From positions 496,001 through 560,000 of the forward strand of contig NZ_BMSY01000001.1 of assembly GCF_014649395.1 (NCBI RefSeq): a DNA stretch of 64,000 nucleotides, read 5' to 3'. The notes beneath the pieces are model-generated. The model saw nothing but the letters and a program-made list of their open reading frames with translations. It searched no databases and had not been told where the DNA came from. The translations under genes were made by a program, and so were the position numbers. Positions 50,947 to 58,887 of this stretch are shown one piece after another. The stretch comes from Streptomyces aureoverticillatus (GTDB lineage Bacteria > Actinomycetota > Actinomycetes > Streptomycetales > Streptomycetaceae). How positions within the stretch are numbered: the stretch's first letter is position 1; the number at the start of each line of letters is the position of its first letter.

Positions 50947-51082
50947 GTCGGTGTCAGCCTCTCGCTCGCTTCACTCACTCTCCGGATCCGTTGACCCGGC
51001 GTTGGCTCGGATGTTAGACAGCAGTAAGCGACATACGCAATGAACGTTGCACATTCTGCAACGCACGCAGAGGAGGCGCTCC

Positions 51083-52468
51083 ATGGCCGCCGACACGCCC
51101 GCCAAGCCCGCTCCCGCCGACCGCCGTGCGAGCGCCCTCGCGCGGCTGCGTCAGGAGCGGATCGACCACCGCTTCAAGGCGCTCCCGCCGGACGCCGACG
51201 GCCTGACGGTCGGCGAGCTGGCCGCCGAGCGCCGCAACCTCTTCACCGGCGGCTTCACCACGCCCGTCCTCGCCCTGTCCGCCGAGCGCCTGGAGCACAA
51301 CCTCGCGCTCATGGAGGAGTACACGACCCGGCACTCCCTCGCCTTCGCGCCGCACGGCAAGGCGTCGATGGCGCCCCAGCTCTTCGCGCGGCAGCTGGAG
51401 CGCGGCGCGTGGGGCATCACGCTCGCGGTCCCCCACCAGGTGCGCGTGGCCCGCGAGTTCGGCATCGAGCGGATCTTCCTCGCCAATGAGCTCGTCGACG
51501 CGGCGGCGCTGCGCTGGCTCGCCGCCGAGCTCGACTCCGACCCCGGGTTCCGCTTCATCTGCTACGTCGACTCGGTGCGCGGCGTGGAACTGATGGACGC
51601 GGCCCTCCGCTCGGCGGGCGCGCGCCGTCCCGTCGACGTCGTCGTCGAACTCGCCGCCGGTGACGGCGCCCGCACCGGCGCGCGCACCGAGGCCGACTGC
51701 GCGGCCGTCGCCGACGCGGTCGCCGCCGCGGGGACGCTGCGGCTCGTCGGGGTCGCGGGGTACGAGGGCGAGGTGCCGGACGCCACGCCCGAGCGGGTGC
51801 GGGCGTGGCTGCGGCGGCTCACCGCGCTGGCCGCGGCGTTCGACGCGGCGGGGCGGTTCAAGGCCGGGGGTGTTTCGGGTGCGGGTGCTGATTCCGGTGA
51901 CGGTGCTGATTCCGGTGTGGGTACCGTTTCCGGTGCCGTCGACGAGATCGTGGTCAGCGCCGGAGGGTCCGCGTGGTTCGACGCGGTGGCCGAGGAGTTC
52001 GCCGCCCTCCCCCAACTGTCGCTTCCCGTACTGAAGTTGCTCCGTTCCGGTGCGTACGTCTCGCACGACGACGGGCACTACAAGCACCTCACCCCCTTCA
52101 ACCGCGTGCCCGATGAGGGGGCCCTGCGTCCCGCCTTCCGGCTGTGGGCTCAGGTCGTGTCCCGGCCCACCCCCGAGCAGGCCTTCATCAACGCGGGGAA
52201 GCGGGACGCCGCGTACGACCTCGATCTGCCCGCGGCGCAGGTCGTCCGTCGTTCCGACGGGACGGAGGTGGCTGCCGACGGGGTCGCCGTGACCGGGCTT
52301 TCCGATCAGCACGGGTGGTTGCGGACCGCCGCGGGTGCCGGTCTTGAGGTCGGGGACTGGGTGGGGCTCGGGCTCTCCCACCCCTGTACGTCCTTCGACA
52401 AGTGGCAGCTGATCCCTCTCGTCGAGGGGGACGGGACGGTTACGGACTACATCCGCACGTACTTCTGA
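51083..52468 (+). CDS. PLP-dependent D-amino-acid deaminase/aldolase (alanine racemase N fold)
   Basis: A 461-aa protein: the PLP lysine lies in AFAPHGKASMAPQLFARQLE, and the C-terminal D-Ser dehydratase-like domain has a metal-binding pair H/C in GLGLSHPCTSFDKWQLIPL. Known members of this family deaminate D-serine or cleave D-threonine; S. coelicolor homologues are annotated as D-amino-acid deaminase. A loop of repeated GADSGDGADSG near residue 275 looks like a recent DNA expansion (GGTGCTGATTCCGGTG repeated). ATG 51083 with AGGAGG 7 nt upstream. 210 bp before the N-acyl-D-amino-acid deacylase gene. Confidence 0.88.
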   Translation: MAADTPAKPAPADRRASALARLRQERIDHRFKALPPDADGLTVGELAAERRNLFTGGFTTPVLALSAERLEHNLALMEEYTTRHSLAFAPHGKASMAPQLFARQLERGAWGITLAVPHQVRVAREFGIERIFLANELVDAAALRWLAAELDSDPGFRFICYVDSVRGVELMDAALRSAGARRPVDVVVELAAGDGARTGARTEADCAAVADAVAAAGTLRLVGVAGYEGEVPDATPERVRAWLRRLTALAAAFDAAGRFKAGGVSGAGADSGDGADSGVGTVSGAVDEIVVSAGGSAWFDAVAEEFAALPQLSLPVLKLLRSGAYVSHDDGHYKHLTPFNRVPDEGALRPAFRLWAQVVSRPTPEQAFINAGKRDAAYDLDLPAAQVVRRSDGTEVAADGVAVTGLSDQHGWLRTAAGAGLEVGDWVGLGLSHPCTSFDKWQLIPLVEGDGTVTDYIRTYF

Positions 52469-52500
52469 CCGCCGGCGGGGGGCTCCCCGATCCCGCCCCT

Positions 52501-52619
52501 TCCCGAACCAGGGGGCTCCGCCCCCTGGACCCCCGTATCGGCCCTCCGGGCCTCGTCCTCAATCGCCGGACGGGCTGATTACTCACCCGCACATTCTCAG
52601 CCCGTCCGGCGATTGAGGA
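52501..52619. repeat. Streptomyces-type intergenic palindromic repeat
   Basis: Contains an inverted GGGGGCTCCGCCCCC block, CCCTCCGGGCCTCGTCC, and a perfect 23-bp inverted repeat (52556-52578 with 52597-52619; core ATCGCCGGACGGGCTGA). The same family recurs at 58735-58800. The hairpin can serve as a transcription terminator between the two D-amino-acid genes. Such elements are common between Streptomyces genes. Confidence 0.85.
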
Positions 52620-52678
52620 AGGGGCGGGACTGGGGAAAGCCCCGCAGGGCCCACCCACCCCCGAGAGGAACCCACCCC

Positions 52679-54292
52679 ATGGACCTGGTCATCCGCGACG
52701 CGCGCCTCATCGACGGCAGCGGCGACGCCTCGTACAGAGCCGACGTCGGCATAGCCGACGGCCACATCGCCGAGATCCGCCGCGAGGGCGAGGGCCCCCG
52801 GCCGACGGGCGCGAGGACGATCGAGGCGGACGGCCTCGCCCTGGCGCCGGGATTCATCGACATGCACGCCCACAGCGACCTGGCCCTCCTCCGCGACCCG
52901 GACCACAGCGCGAAGGCGGCCCAGGGCGTCACCCTGGAAGTCATCGGCCAGGACGGCCTGTCGTACGCCCCGGTCGACGACCGCACCCTCGCCCAGGTCC
53001 GGCAGGCCATCACGGGCTGGAACGGGGACGGCAGCGACATCGACTTCGACTGGCGGACGGTCGGCGAGTACCTGGACCGCCTGGACCGGGCGCACGGCGG
53101 CCGCGGCATCCCGGTGAACGCGGCGTACCTGATCCCGCAGGGCACGGTCCGGATGTACGCGGTGGGCTGGGACGACCGCGAGGCGACGCCCGCCGAGCTG
53201 GAGCGGATGAAGCGGCTCGTGGCCGAGGGCATGGAGCAGGGCGCCGTCGGCATGTCGTCGGGGCTGACGTACACGCCGGGCATGTACGCCAAGGACGCCG
53301 AACTCACCGAGCTGTGCCGGGTGGTGGCGGCGTACGACGGCTACTACTGCCCGCACCACCGCAGTTACGGCGCCGGCGCGCTGGCGGCGTACGAGGAGAT
53401 GGTGGAGCTGACGCGCTCCGCGAACTGTCCCCTCCATCTCGCCCACGCCACCATGAACTTCGGCGTGAACAAGGGCAAGGCACCGGACCTGCTCGCGCTG
53501 CTCGACGACGCGCTGGCCGCCGGGGCCGACATCACCCTCGACACGTACCCGTACACGCCCGGCTGCACGACGCTCGTGGCGATGCTGCCGAGTTGGGCGA
53601 GCGAGGGCGGCCCCGACGCGATCCTGGCGCGCCTCCAGGACGACGGGACGGCCGCGCGGATCCGGCACCACATGGAGGTCGTCGGCGCGGACGGATGCCA
53701 CGGCGTGCCCATCGAGTGGGACACCATCGAGGTCTCCGGCGTCTCCGACCCGGGGCTCGCCTCCTGCGTGGGCAAGACCATCCAGCAGGCGGCCGACATG
53801 CGCGGCGAGGAACCGTGGGTGACGGCGCGGCGGCTGCTCATCAACGACCGGCTCGGCTCGACGATCCTCCAGCACGTCGGCCACGAGGAGAACGTGCGGG
53901 CGATCATGCGGCACCGCGTCCACACCGGCGGCAGCGACGGCATCCTCCAGGGCTTCAAGCCGCATCCGCGGGCGTACGGCACGTTCCCGCAGTATCTGGG
54001 CAAGTACGTACGGGAGTTGGGGGTCCTCTCGCTGGAGGAGTGCGTCGCCCACCTCACCTCGCGGCCCGCGGCCCGGCTGCGGCTGCCCGACCGCGGTCTC
54101 GTCCGCGAGGGCTACCGCGCCGACCTCGTCCTCTTCGACCCGGACACGGTCGCGGCGGGCTCCACCTTCGAGGCGCCGCGTACGCTGCCCGTCGGCATCC
54201 CGCACGTCCTCATCGACGGGAAGCCGGTGATCGAGGACGGCCGACGCACGGACGTCCTCGCGGGACGCGCCGTGCGCCGGACTTCGCATTGA
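52679..54292 (+). CDS. N-acyl-D-amino-acid deacylase
   Basis: A 537-aa amidohydrolase: DLVIRDARLIDGSGDASYRA opening, the metal HxH in APGFIDMHAHSDLALL, DGLSYAP, ATMNFGVNKGKAP, TYPYTPGCTTL, the C-terminal metal/active-site Asp in VHTGGSDGILQG and RADLVLFDPD. It removes N-acyl groups from D-amino acids, feeding the D-amino-acid deaminase. ATG 52679 with GAGAGGAA upstream. Downstream the TetR operator and gene follow immediately. Confidence 0.92.
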   Translation: MDLVIRDARLIDGSGDASYRADVGIADGHIAEIRREGEGPRPTGARTIEADGLALAPGFIDMHAHSDLALLRDPDHSAKAAQGVTLEVIGQDGLSYAPVDDRTLAQVRQAITGWNGDGSDIDFDWRTVGEYLDRLDRAHGGRGIPVNAAYLIPQGTVRMYAVGWDDREATPAELERMKRLVAEGMEQGAVGMSSGLTYTPGMYAKDAELTELCRVVAAYDGYYCPHHRSYGAGALAAYEEMVELTRSANCPLHLAHATMNFGVNKGKAPDLLALLDDALAAGADITLDTYPYTPGCTTLVAMLPSWASEGGPDAILARLQDDGTAARIRHHMEVVGADGCHGVPIEWDTIEVSGVSDPGLASCVGKTIQQAADMRGEEPWVTARRLLINDRLGSTILQHVGHEENVRAIMRHRVHTGGSDGILQGFKPHPRAYGTFPQYLGKYVRELGVLSLEECVAHLTSRPAARLRLPDRGLVREGYRADLVLFDPDTVAAGSTFEAPRTLPVGIPHVLIDGKPVIEDGRRTDVLAGRAVRRTSH

Positions 54293-54294
54293 GG

Positions 54295-54307
54295 GATACG
54301 CTGTATC
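54295..54307. promoter_or_regulatory. Half-size TetR-type operator
   Basis: GATAC-GCT-GTATC, a 5+3+5 palindrome between the deacylase stop and the TetR gene. The same GATAC-N3-GTATC core forms the centre of the 33-bp palindrome at 55188-55220 after the TetR gene. A site of this kind upstream of a TetR gene is typical of autoregulation. No experimental evidence is available here. Confidence 0.6.
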
Positions 54308-54364
54308 GACTACGGCGTGTGTATCGTTGCGTCGCATTTACTCGGCGACGAAGGACGAGGCGTA

Positions 54365-55105
54365 ATGGCGGCGCGACGCGGCGGTGGCAGTGAAGACGGT
54401 CCCGGGCTGGTCTGGGAGCGGCCCGAGCCGCCGGACCGGCCGGCACCGAGCGCGCTGAGCCGGGACCGGATCGTCGCCGCCGCCATCAGGATCGCCGACG
54501 AGGACGGCCTGGCCGCGGTCTCCATCCGCAAGGTCGCCGCCGAGCTCAACGCGGGCCCGATGCGCATGTACACGTATCTGTCCACGAAGGAAGAGCTCCT
54601 CGACCTGATGGCGGACGCGGTGTACGGAGAGATTCCGCTGCCCAGCGCCACCGGAGCGGACTGGCGCGCGGCGCTGCGGACCCTCGCACACCGCACGCGG
54701 CGCGCCGCCCGCCGCCACGAGTGGTTCGCGGACCTGCTCGGCGGGCGCCCGCTGCTCGGGCCGAACGCACTGGCCCACCTGGAGGCCTCGCTCACGGCGC
54801 TCGCCGGGGCACCCGGATTCGAGGACATCGACACCGTCGTACGGGTGCGGGACGCCGTCAACGCGTACGTGATCGGGGCGATCCGGAACGAGATCACCGA
54901 GCGGCGCGCCGAGCGGGACACCGGCCTGGACAAGGAACAGTGGCAGCAGGCCTCAAGCGCCTACCTCAACCGGGTCATCGCCGGCGGCCGCCACCCCATG
55001 CTGGCGAAGGTGGTGCGGGACGCCACGGACCGGGACGCGGACACCAAGTTCGACGCCGGGCTCGAGTACCTGTTCGACGGGGTCGCGGCGAGGCTGGTCG
55101 GCTGA
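54365..55105 (+). CDS. TetR-family regulator
   Basis: A 246-aa protein: N-terminal disordered start, HTH LSRDRIVAAAIRIADEDGLA, AVSIRKVAAELNAGPMRMYT, YLSTKEELLDLM; the C-terminal ligand-binding part is helical (TetR_C_1 type: WRAALRTLAHRTRRAARRHE). ATG 54365 after GGCGTA. Flanked by matching operator candidates at 54295 and 55188; the second lies before a decayed MFS pump gene, its likely former target. Confidence 0.9.
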   Translation: MAARRGGGSEDGPGLVWERPEPPDRPAPSALSRDRIVAAAIRIADEDGLAAVSIRKVAAELNAGPMRMYTYLSTKEELLDLMADAVYGEIPLPSATGADWRAALRTLAHRTRRAARRHEWFADLLGGRPLLGPNALAHLEASLTALAGAPGFEDIDTVVRVRDAVNAYVIGAIRNEITERRAERDTGLDKEQWQQASSAYLNRVIAGGRHPMLAKVVRDATDRDADTKFDAGLEYLFDGVAARLVG

Positions 55106-55130
55106 GTGACGGCCCAGGGCTGACTGGCAC

Positions 55131-55179
55131 AAACGGAAGCCGGTGCGGGGGGAGCGCCCCCCGCACCGGCTTCCGTTTT
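55131..55179 (+). terminator. Intrinsic terminator of the TetR gene
   Basis: An almost perfect long hairpin: AAACGGAAGCCGGTGCGGGG on the left arm, complementary right arm CCGCACCGGCTTCCGTTT, followed by T residues. It lies 25 bp after the TetR stop. Very stable, probably effective in either direction. Confidence 0.85.
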
Positions 55180-55187
55180 CGACTCCC

Positions 55188-55220
55188 CGTATCTGTCGAT
55201 ACAGCGTATCGACAGATACG
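55188..55220. promoter_or_regulatory. Large palindromic operator
   Basis: CGTATCTGTCGATAC - AGC - GTATCGACAGATACG: perfect 15-bp arms around a 3-bp centre. It contains the same core as 54295-54307 and lies directly before the decayed MFS gene, so it is the likely binding site of the TetR protein. Confidence 0.75.
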
Positions 55221-55745
55221 TCGTGCGCCCTGGAGAACGGGGACAAGTACCACTGGTCGCGGATCACCGACAGCCTGAGCGTGTTCGGGCTGCACATCGG
55301 CATTCCGGTCTCCGTGTACGGGGTTCTCGGCATCGGTGTGCTCTGCGCGGCCCTGTTCGTGGCCTGGGAGGCGAAGAACAAGCACGAGCCGCTGGTGCCG
55401 CTCGGCATCGTCAAGGTCAGGACGTTCTCCGCGGCGAACATCGCCATCGTGGCCGCGGGTTTCGCCATCACCGCCGCGAGCTTCCCCGGCACGCTGTACT
55501 TCCAGGTCGGCCGCGGGATGACGCCCGCGCAGGCCGCGCTGATGATGCTCCCCTCCGCCCTGGTCTCGGTTCCGCTCGCGCCGCAGATCGGCAAGGACAT
55601 GAACCTCGCGGTGCTGCTCGCGCACGCCGCCTGGATGGGCGCGAGCAGCTCGCTGATGATGAGCCCGCTCGCCGTCGCCGCCATGCAGAGCCTGCCGCCG
55701 AAGTACATCGGCGCCGGGTCCGGCCTGTTCGACACCGCCGCCCCT
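55221..55745 (+). pseudogene. Decayed MFS drug exporter
   Basis: In-frame remnants of a DHA2-type efflux pump: YGVLGIGVLCAALFVAWEAK, EPLVPLGIVKVRTFSAANIA, GTLYFQVGRGMTPAQAALMM, VPLAPQIGK and then SLMMSPLAVAAMQSLPPKYI, GAGSGLFDT. The N-terminal six helices and start are missing. A central deletion joins PQIGK to DMNLAVLLAHAAW, and the end departs from the family after FDTA. The gene keeps its operator and TetR but cannot make a functional pump. The rest up to 55879 shows nothing else. Confidence 0.8.
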
Positions 55746-55879
55746 GGCGCTGGCGCTGACGAGCGCGCGGGAACCGGATGTCGCCGCGGCCCCACCGGTG
55801 CCGGACCGGTGGGGCGGTGTCCTGCCCAGGCGCACAACAGAAGGGCAGCAGAAGGCAGAACAAGGCAGAACAGGGAGGG

Positions 55880-56761
55880 TCAGGGCTTGGGCAGCGTGCA
55901 GCCCGGGCGGTTCAGGTCGATCTTGTTGCCCGCGCCGACGCACGGGACGATGGTGTAGGTCTGCTGGCCGTAGTTGATGCCCTGGCGGACGGTCACCTTG
56001 CCGTTCTCGTCCACCTCGCACGGGTTGTTGTCGGTGCAGCGCCCGCCGTCCTCATTGCCGGTGTTGTTGACGGCGACGACCTTGCCGGTCGCGTCGTCGA
56101 CCACCGGCGAGCCGGACGTGCCGCCGATCGTCTGGCACGCGGAGGTGTAGCGGACCGAGTCCTTCCAGGTCCAGCGGCCTTCCTTCAGCCGGTACGCGAA
56201 GCCGTCGATGTTGCACTTGTACATCCGCTTCCAGTAGCCGGACACGACCGTGATGGCCTTGCCCTGCGCCGGGCGCGCGGAGTCGAGTTCGAGGGCCTTG
56301 ATGCCGTACCGGCTCTCTATGTCCTTGTACGTGCTGGTGAGCTGGTAGAGCGAGACGTCCGTGTCGGTCATCGTGCCGTACGCGATCTTGCTGGCACGGA
56401 CGGTGCCCGCGTTGCCGCCGCTCGCGTTCAGGAGCGTGAAGCTGCGGGTCGACGCGCGGTCGACTATGACCTGGCCGGGCGCCGGGAAGCCGGTCTCCAG
56501 GCAGTGGCCGTTGGACATCACGAGCGCGGGGTCGGTCGGCTGCGAGGACGGTACGCGGACGACGGAGCCGGAACAGTTGCTGAGCGCCACGGCGCCGGCG
56601 AAGGACACGGCTTTGGCCTTGACCTTCGCCTCGGCGGCCGGCTGCGCGGCGGCCGTCCGGTTGTCGGACGCCGGTGCGTCATTGCTGACGGCCGCCGCGG
56701 GTGCCGCCATCGCTCCCAGGAGCAGGGTCGCGAACGCGGCACCGGCGAGAGGCTTCTTCAT
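55880..56761 (-). CDS. Secreted S1 (chymotrypsin-like) serine protease
   Basis: A 293-aa protein: signal peptide (GAAFATLLLGAMAAPAAA), a propeptide-like Ala-rich segment, then a trypsin-like domain. Catalytic residues are His in MSNGHCLETG, Asp in MTDTDVSLYQL and Ser in IGGTSGSPVVDD. Cysteine pairs are visible (CSGSV/GHC; SACQTIG; CTDNNPCEV). ATG 56761. Convergent with the MFS remnant and divergent from the aminotransferase gene. Confidence 0.92.
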   Translation of the reverse strand: MKKPLAGAAFATLLLGAMAAPAAAVSNDAPASDNRTAAAQPAAEAKVKAKAVSFAGAVALSNCSGSVVRVPSSQPTDPALVMSNGHCLETGFPAPGQVIVDRASTRSFTLLNASGGNAGTVRASKIAYGTMTDTDVSLYQLTSTYKDIESRYGIKALELDSARPAQGKAITVVSGYWKRMYKCNIDGFAYRLKEGRWTWKDSVRYTSACQTIGGTSGSPVVDDATGKVVAVNNTGNEDGGRCTDNNPCEVDENGKVTVRQGINYGQQTYTIVPCVGAGNKIDLNRPGCTLPKP

Positions 56762-57004
56762 GTGGGGGTCCCCTCTGATGACTCAGTGACCGAAGGCTGT
56801 TGAGCCTCCAGTTTTGTCATGCGCATTGTTGGGCCATCCCGGCGCCGGGACAAGACCACGTACAGCCAAGTCCAACCCGAGGGACGCCCGCCCAAGGGGC
56901 GCGGGGAACTGCGCGAGCAACCCCCACCAACCCGCACCCGCCGAACGACAGAAGTGACCGAGCTCTCCCCGCGCAAGGCGCCCCCGCCCGAGTACCCTCG
57001 GGGG

Positions 57005-58216
57005 ATGCAGGTGATCCAGTCGACGAAGCTCGCCAACGTCTGTTACGAGATCCGGGGCCCGGTCCTCGAGGAAGCGATGCGGCTGGAAGCGGCAGGTCAC
57101 CGCATCCTCAAGCTCAACACCGGCAACCCCGCGGCCTTCGGCTTCGAGTGCCCGCCGGAGATCCTGGAGGACATCCTCCGCAACGTCGGCGAAGCGCACG
57201 GCTACGGCGACGCGAAGGGCCTGCTCGCGGCGCGCCGCGCGGTCGTGATGCACAACCAGACGCTCGGCATCGAGACCGACGTCGAGCACGTCTTCATCGG
57301 CAACGGCGTCTCCGAGCTGATCGTGATGGCCATGCAGGGCCTGCTCGACGACGGCGACGAGGTCCTGGTCCCGGCGCCCGACTACCCCCTGTGGACCGCG
57401 GCGGTCTCCCTCTCCGGCGGCACCGCCGTGCACTACCGCTGCGACGAGCAGGCGGACTGGATGCCGGACCTCGCCGACATCGAGCGCAAGGTCACCGACC
57501 GCACCAAGGCGCTCGTGATCATCAACCCGAACAACCCGACCGGCGCGGTGTACGACGAGGCGATGATCCGCGGCCTGACCGACATCGCCCGCCGCCACAA
57601 CCTGCTGATCTGCTCGGACGAGATCTACGACAAGATCCTGTACGACGGCGCGACGCACACGCCGACCGCCGCCGTCGCCCCGGACCTGCTCACGCTCACC
57701 TTCAACGGCATGTCGAAGGCGTATCGCGTGGCCGGTTACCGCGTCGGCTGGATGTCGGTCTCCGGGCCGAAGGCGCACGCCTCCTCGTACATCGAGGGCC
57801 TGACGATCCTGGCGAACATGCGCCTGTGCGCGAACATGCCGGGGCAGCACGGCGTCGTCGCCGCGCTCAGCGGGCGGCAGACCATCGGCGACCTGGTCCT
57901 GCCCGGCGGCCGGTTGCTCGAACAGCGCGACGCGGCGTACGACCTGCTGACCCAGATCCCCGGCGTGACCTGCGTCAAGCCCAAGGGTTCGCTGTATCTC
58001 TTCCCGCGCCTGGACCCGAAGGTCTTCAAGGTCAAGGACGACCGGCAGCTGGTCCTGGACCTGCTCCGCGCCGAGAAGATCATGGTGGTCCACGGGACGG
58101 GCTTCAACTGGCCGGAGCCCGACCACTTCCGGATCGTGACGCTGCCGACGGCGTCGGATCTGACGGAGGCCGTCACCCGGATCGGCACGTTCCTGGACGG
58201 CTACAGCCAGCCGTAG
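57005..58216 (+). CDS. alaA: AlaA-like alanine/valine aminotransferase
   Basis: A 403-aa class I PLP aminotransferase: STKLANVCYEIRGPVLEEAM, LKLNTGNPAAFGFECPPEI, VPAPDYPLWTAAVSLSGG, ALVIINPNNPTGAVY, SDEIYDKILYDG and the PLP-lysine in FNGMSKAYRVAGYRVGWM. The beginning matches E. coli AlaA (KLENVCYDIRGPV), so ATG 57005 is preferred; a GTG at 56954 is in frame. It transfers amino groups between alanine and 2-oxoglutarate. Confidence 0.92.
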   Translation: MQVIQSTKLANVCYEIRGPVLEEAMRLEAAGHRILKLNTGNPAAFGFECPPEILEDILRNVGEAHGYGDAKGLLAARRAVVMHNQTLGIETDVEHVFIGNGVSELIVMAMQGLLDDGDEVLVPAPDYPLWTAAVSLSGGTAVHYRCDEQADWMPDLADIERKVTDRTKALVIINPNNPTGAVYDEAMIRGLTDIARRHNLLICSDEIYDKILYDGATHTPTAAVAPDLLTLTFNGMSKAYRVAGYRVGWMSVSGPKAHASSYIEGLTILANMRLCANMPGQHGVVAALSGRQTIGDLVLPGGRLLEQRDAAYDLLTQIPGVTCVKPKGSLYLFPRLDPKVFKVKDDRQLVLDLLRAEKIMVVHGTGFNWPEPDHFRIVTLPTASDLTEAVTRIGTFLDGYSQP

Positions 58217-58241
58217 GTCTCCGCCGAGGCTCCAATCAACT

Positions 58242-58264
58242 TTAGACAGAATCTAATGTAGGAT
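58242..58264 (+). promoter_or_regulatory. Promoter with palindromic operator
   Basis: TTAGA-CAGAA-TCTAA (58242-58256) lies just upstream of a perfect Streptomyces -10 box TAGGAT (58259-58264); a -35 is not obvious. The gene at 58297 begins about 30 bp later. The position of the inverted repeat suggests repressor or activator control. Confidence 0.6.
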
Positions 58265-58296
58265 GGCTTTCAAGCAACCCGCTTGGAGGCCATCCC

Positions 58297-58707
58297 ATGT
58301 ACGAGCCGATCCGCACCAAGTCGGTCCATGCCGTGGCCGACCCGGGCGACTTCCCGCACCGCTCCCGCGAGGAGGAGCTGGACATCCAGCTCGCCGGTCA
58401 CCTCGCCGCGCTGCTCGCCGTCACCGACGAGTTGCGTGCCCTGTCCGCCGACCCCGGTCTGGACGCGGCCGCCGAGCAGATCGCCGCGCAGGTGGCGCGG
58501 CTGCGCGGAGGGCTGCCGCCGGTCCGGGCCGCGGTCGCCACCGCCATCCACGAGCCGCACGTGTCCGCGCTGCATCAGCGCGCGCATGCCCTTGCCGGGC
58601 GGGCGTTGGTGGTGGCCGCGTCCCGCGCCGACACGGGGGTGGCCATTCTGGCGGCGCGCCGCATGGAGGCCCATGCGGCGGCCGCCCACTTGGTTCCCGC
58701 CGCCTAG
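58297..58707 (+). CDS. Small conserved helical protein of unknown function
   Basis: A 136-aa Ala-rich helical protein (MYEPIRTKSVHAVADPGDFP; ELDIQLAGHLAALLAVTDEL; HALAGRALVVAASRADTGVA) without signal peptide or membrane helix. ATG 58297 has GGAGG 7 nt upstream. It begins after its own promoter and is followed by the palindromic repeat and by PEPCK in the opposite direction. Family not recognised. Confidence 0.8.
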   Translation: MYEPIRTKSVHAVADPGDFPHRSREEELDIQLAGHLAALLAVTDELRALSADPGLDAAAEQIAAQVARLRGGLPPVRAAVATAIHEPHVSALHQRAHALAGRALVVAASRADTGVAILAARRMEAHAAAAHLVPAA

Positions 58708-58734
58708 CCCTATGGGGGCTGCGCCCCCTCTCCC

Positions 58735-58800
58735 CTGCCTTTTCGGCCCTCCGGGCCTCGTCCTCAAACGCCGGACGGGCTTGGTTCCGCCGGACTGTTC
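58735..58800. repeat. Intergenic repeat, second copy
   Basis: CCCTCCGGGCCTCGTCCTCA followed by AACGCCGGACGGGCTTG, the same family as the element at 52501-52619, here without the full inverted repeat. A related string (CCTCAAACGAGGCCC) lies inside the PEPCK gene at about 59949-59963. Confidence 0.75.
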
Positions 58801-58827
58801 CGGCAGGTAGTAAGGGCGGGCGGGTGG

Positions 58828-58860
58828 GGGGGGCACCGCGCCGCAGGCGCGGTGCCCCCC
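58828..58860. terminator. Stem-loop between convergent genes
   Basis: A perfect 15-bp stem (GGGGGGCACCGCGCC, 58828-58842; GGCGCGGTGCCCCCC, 58846-58860) with a GCA loop. It lies between the ends of the small conserved gene and PEPCK and could terminate both. No T-run, as often in high-GC genomes. Confidence 0.8.
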
Positions 58861-58887
58861 CACCGCGCCGCAGCGAAAAGCGAAGAC

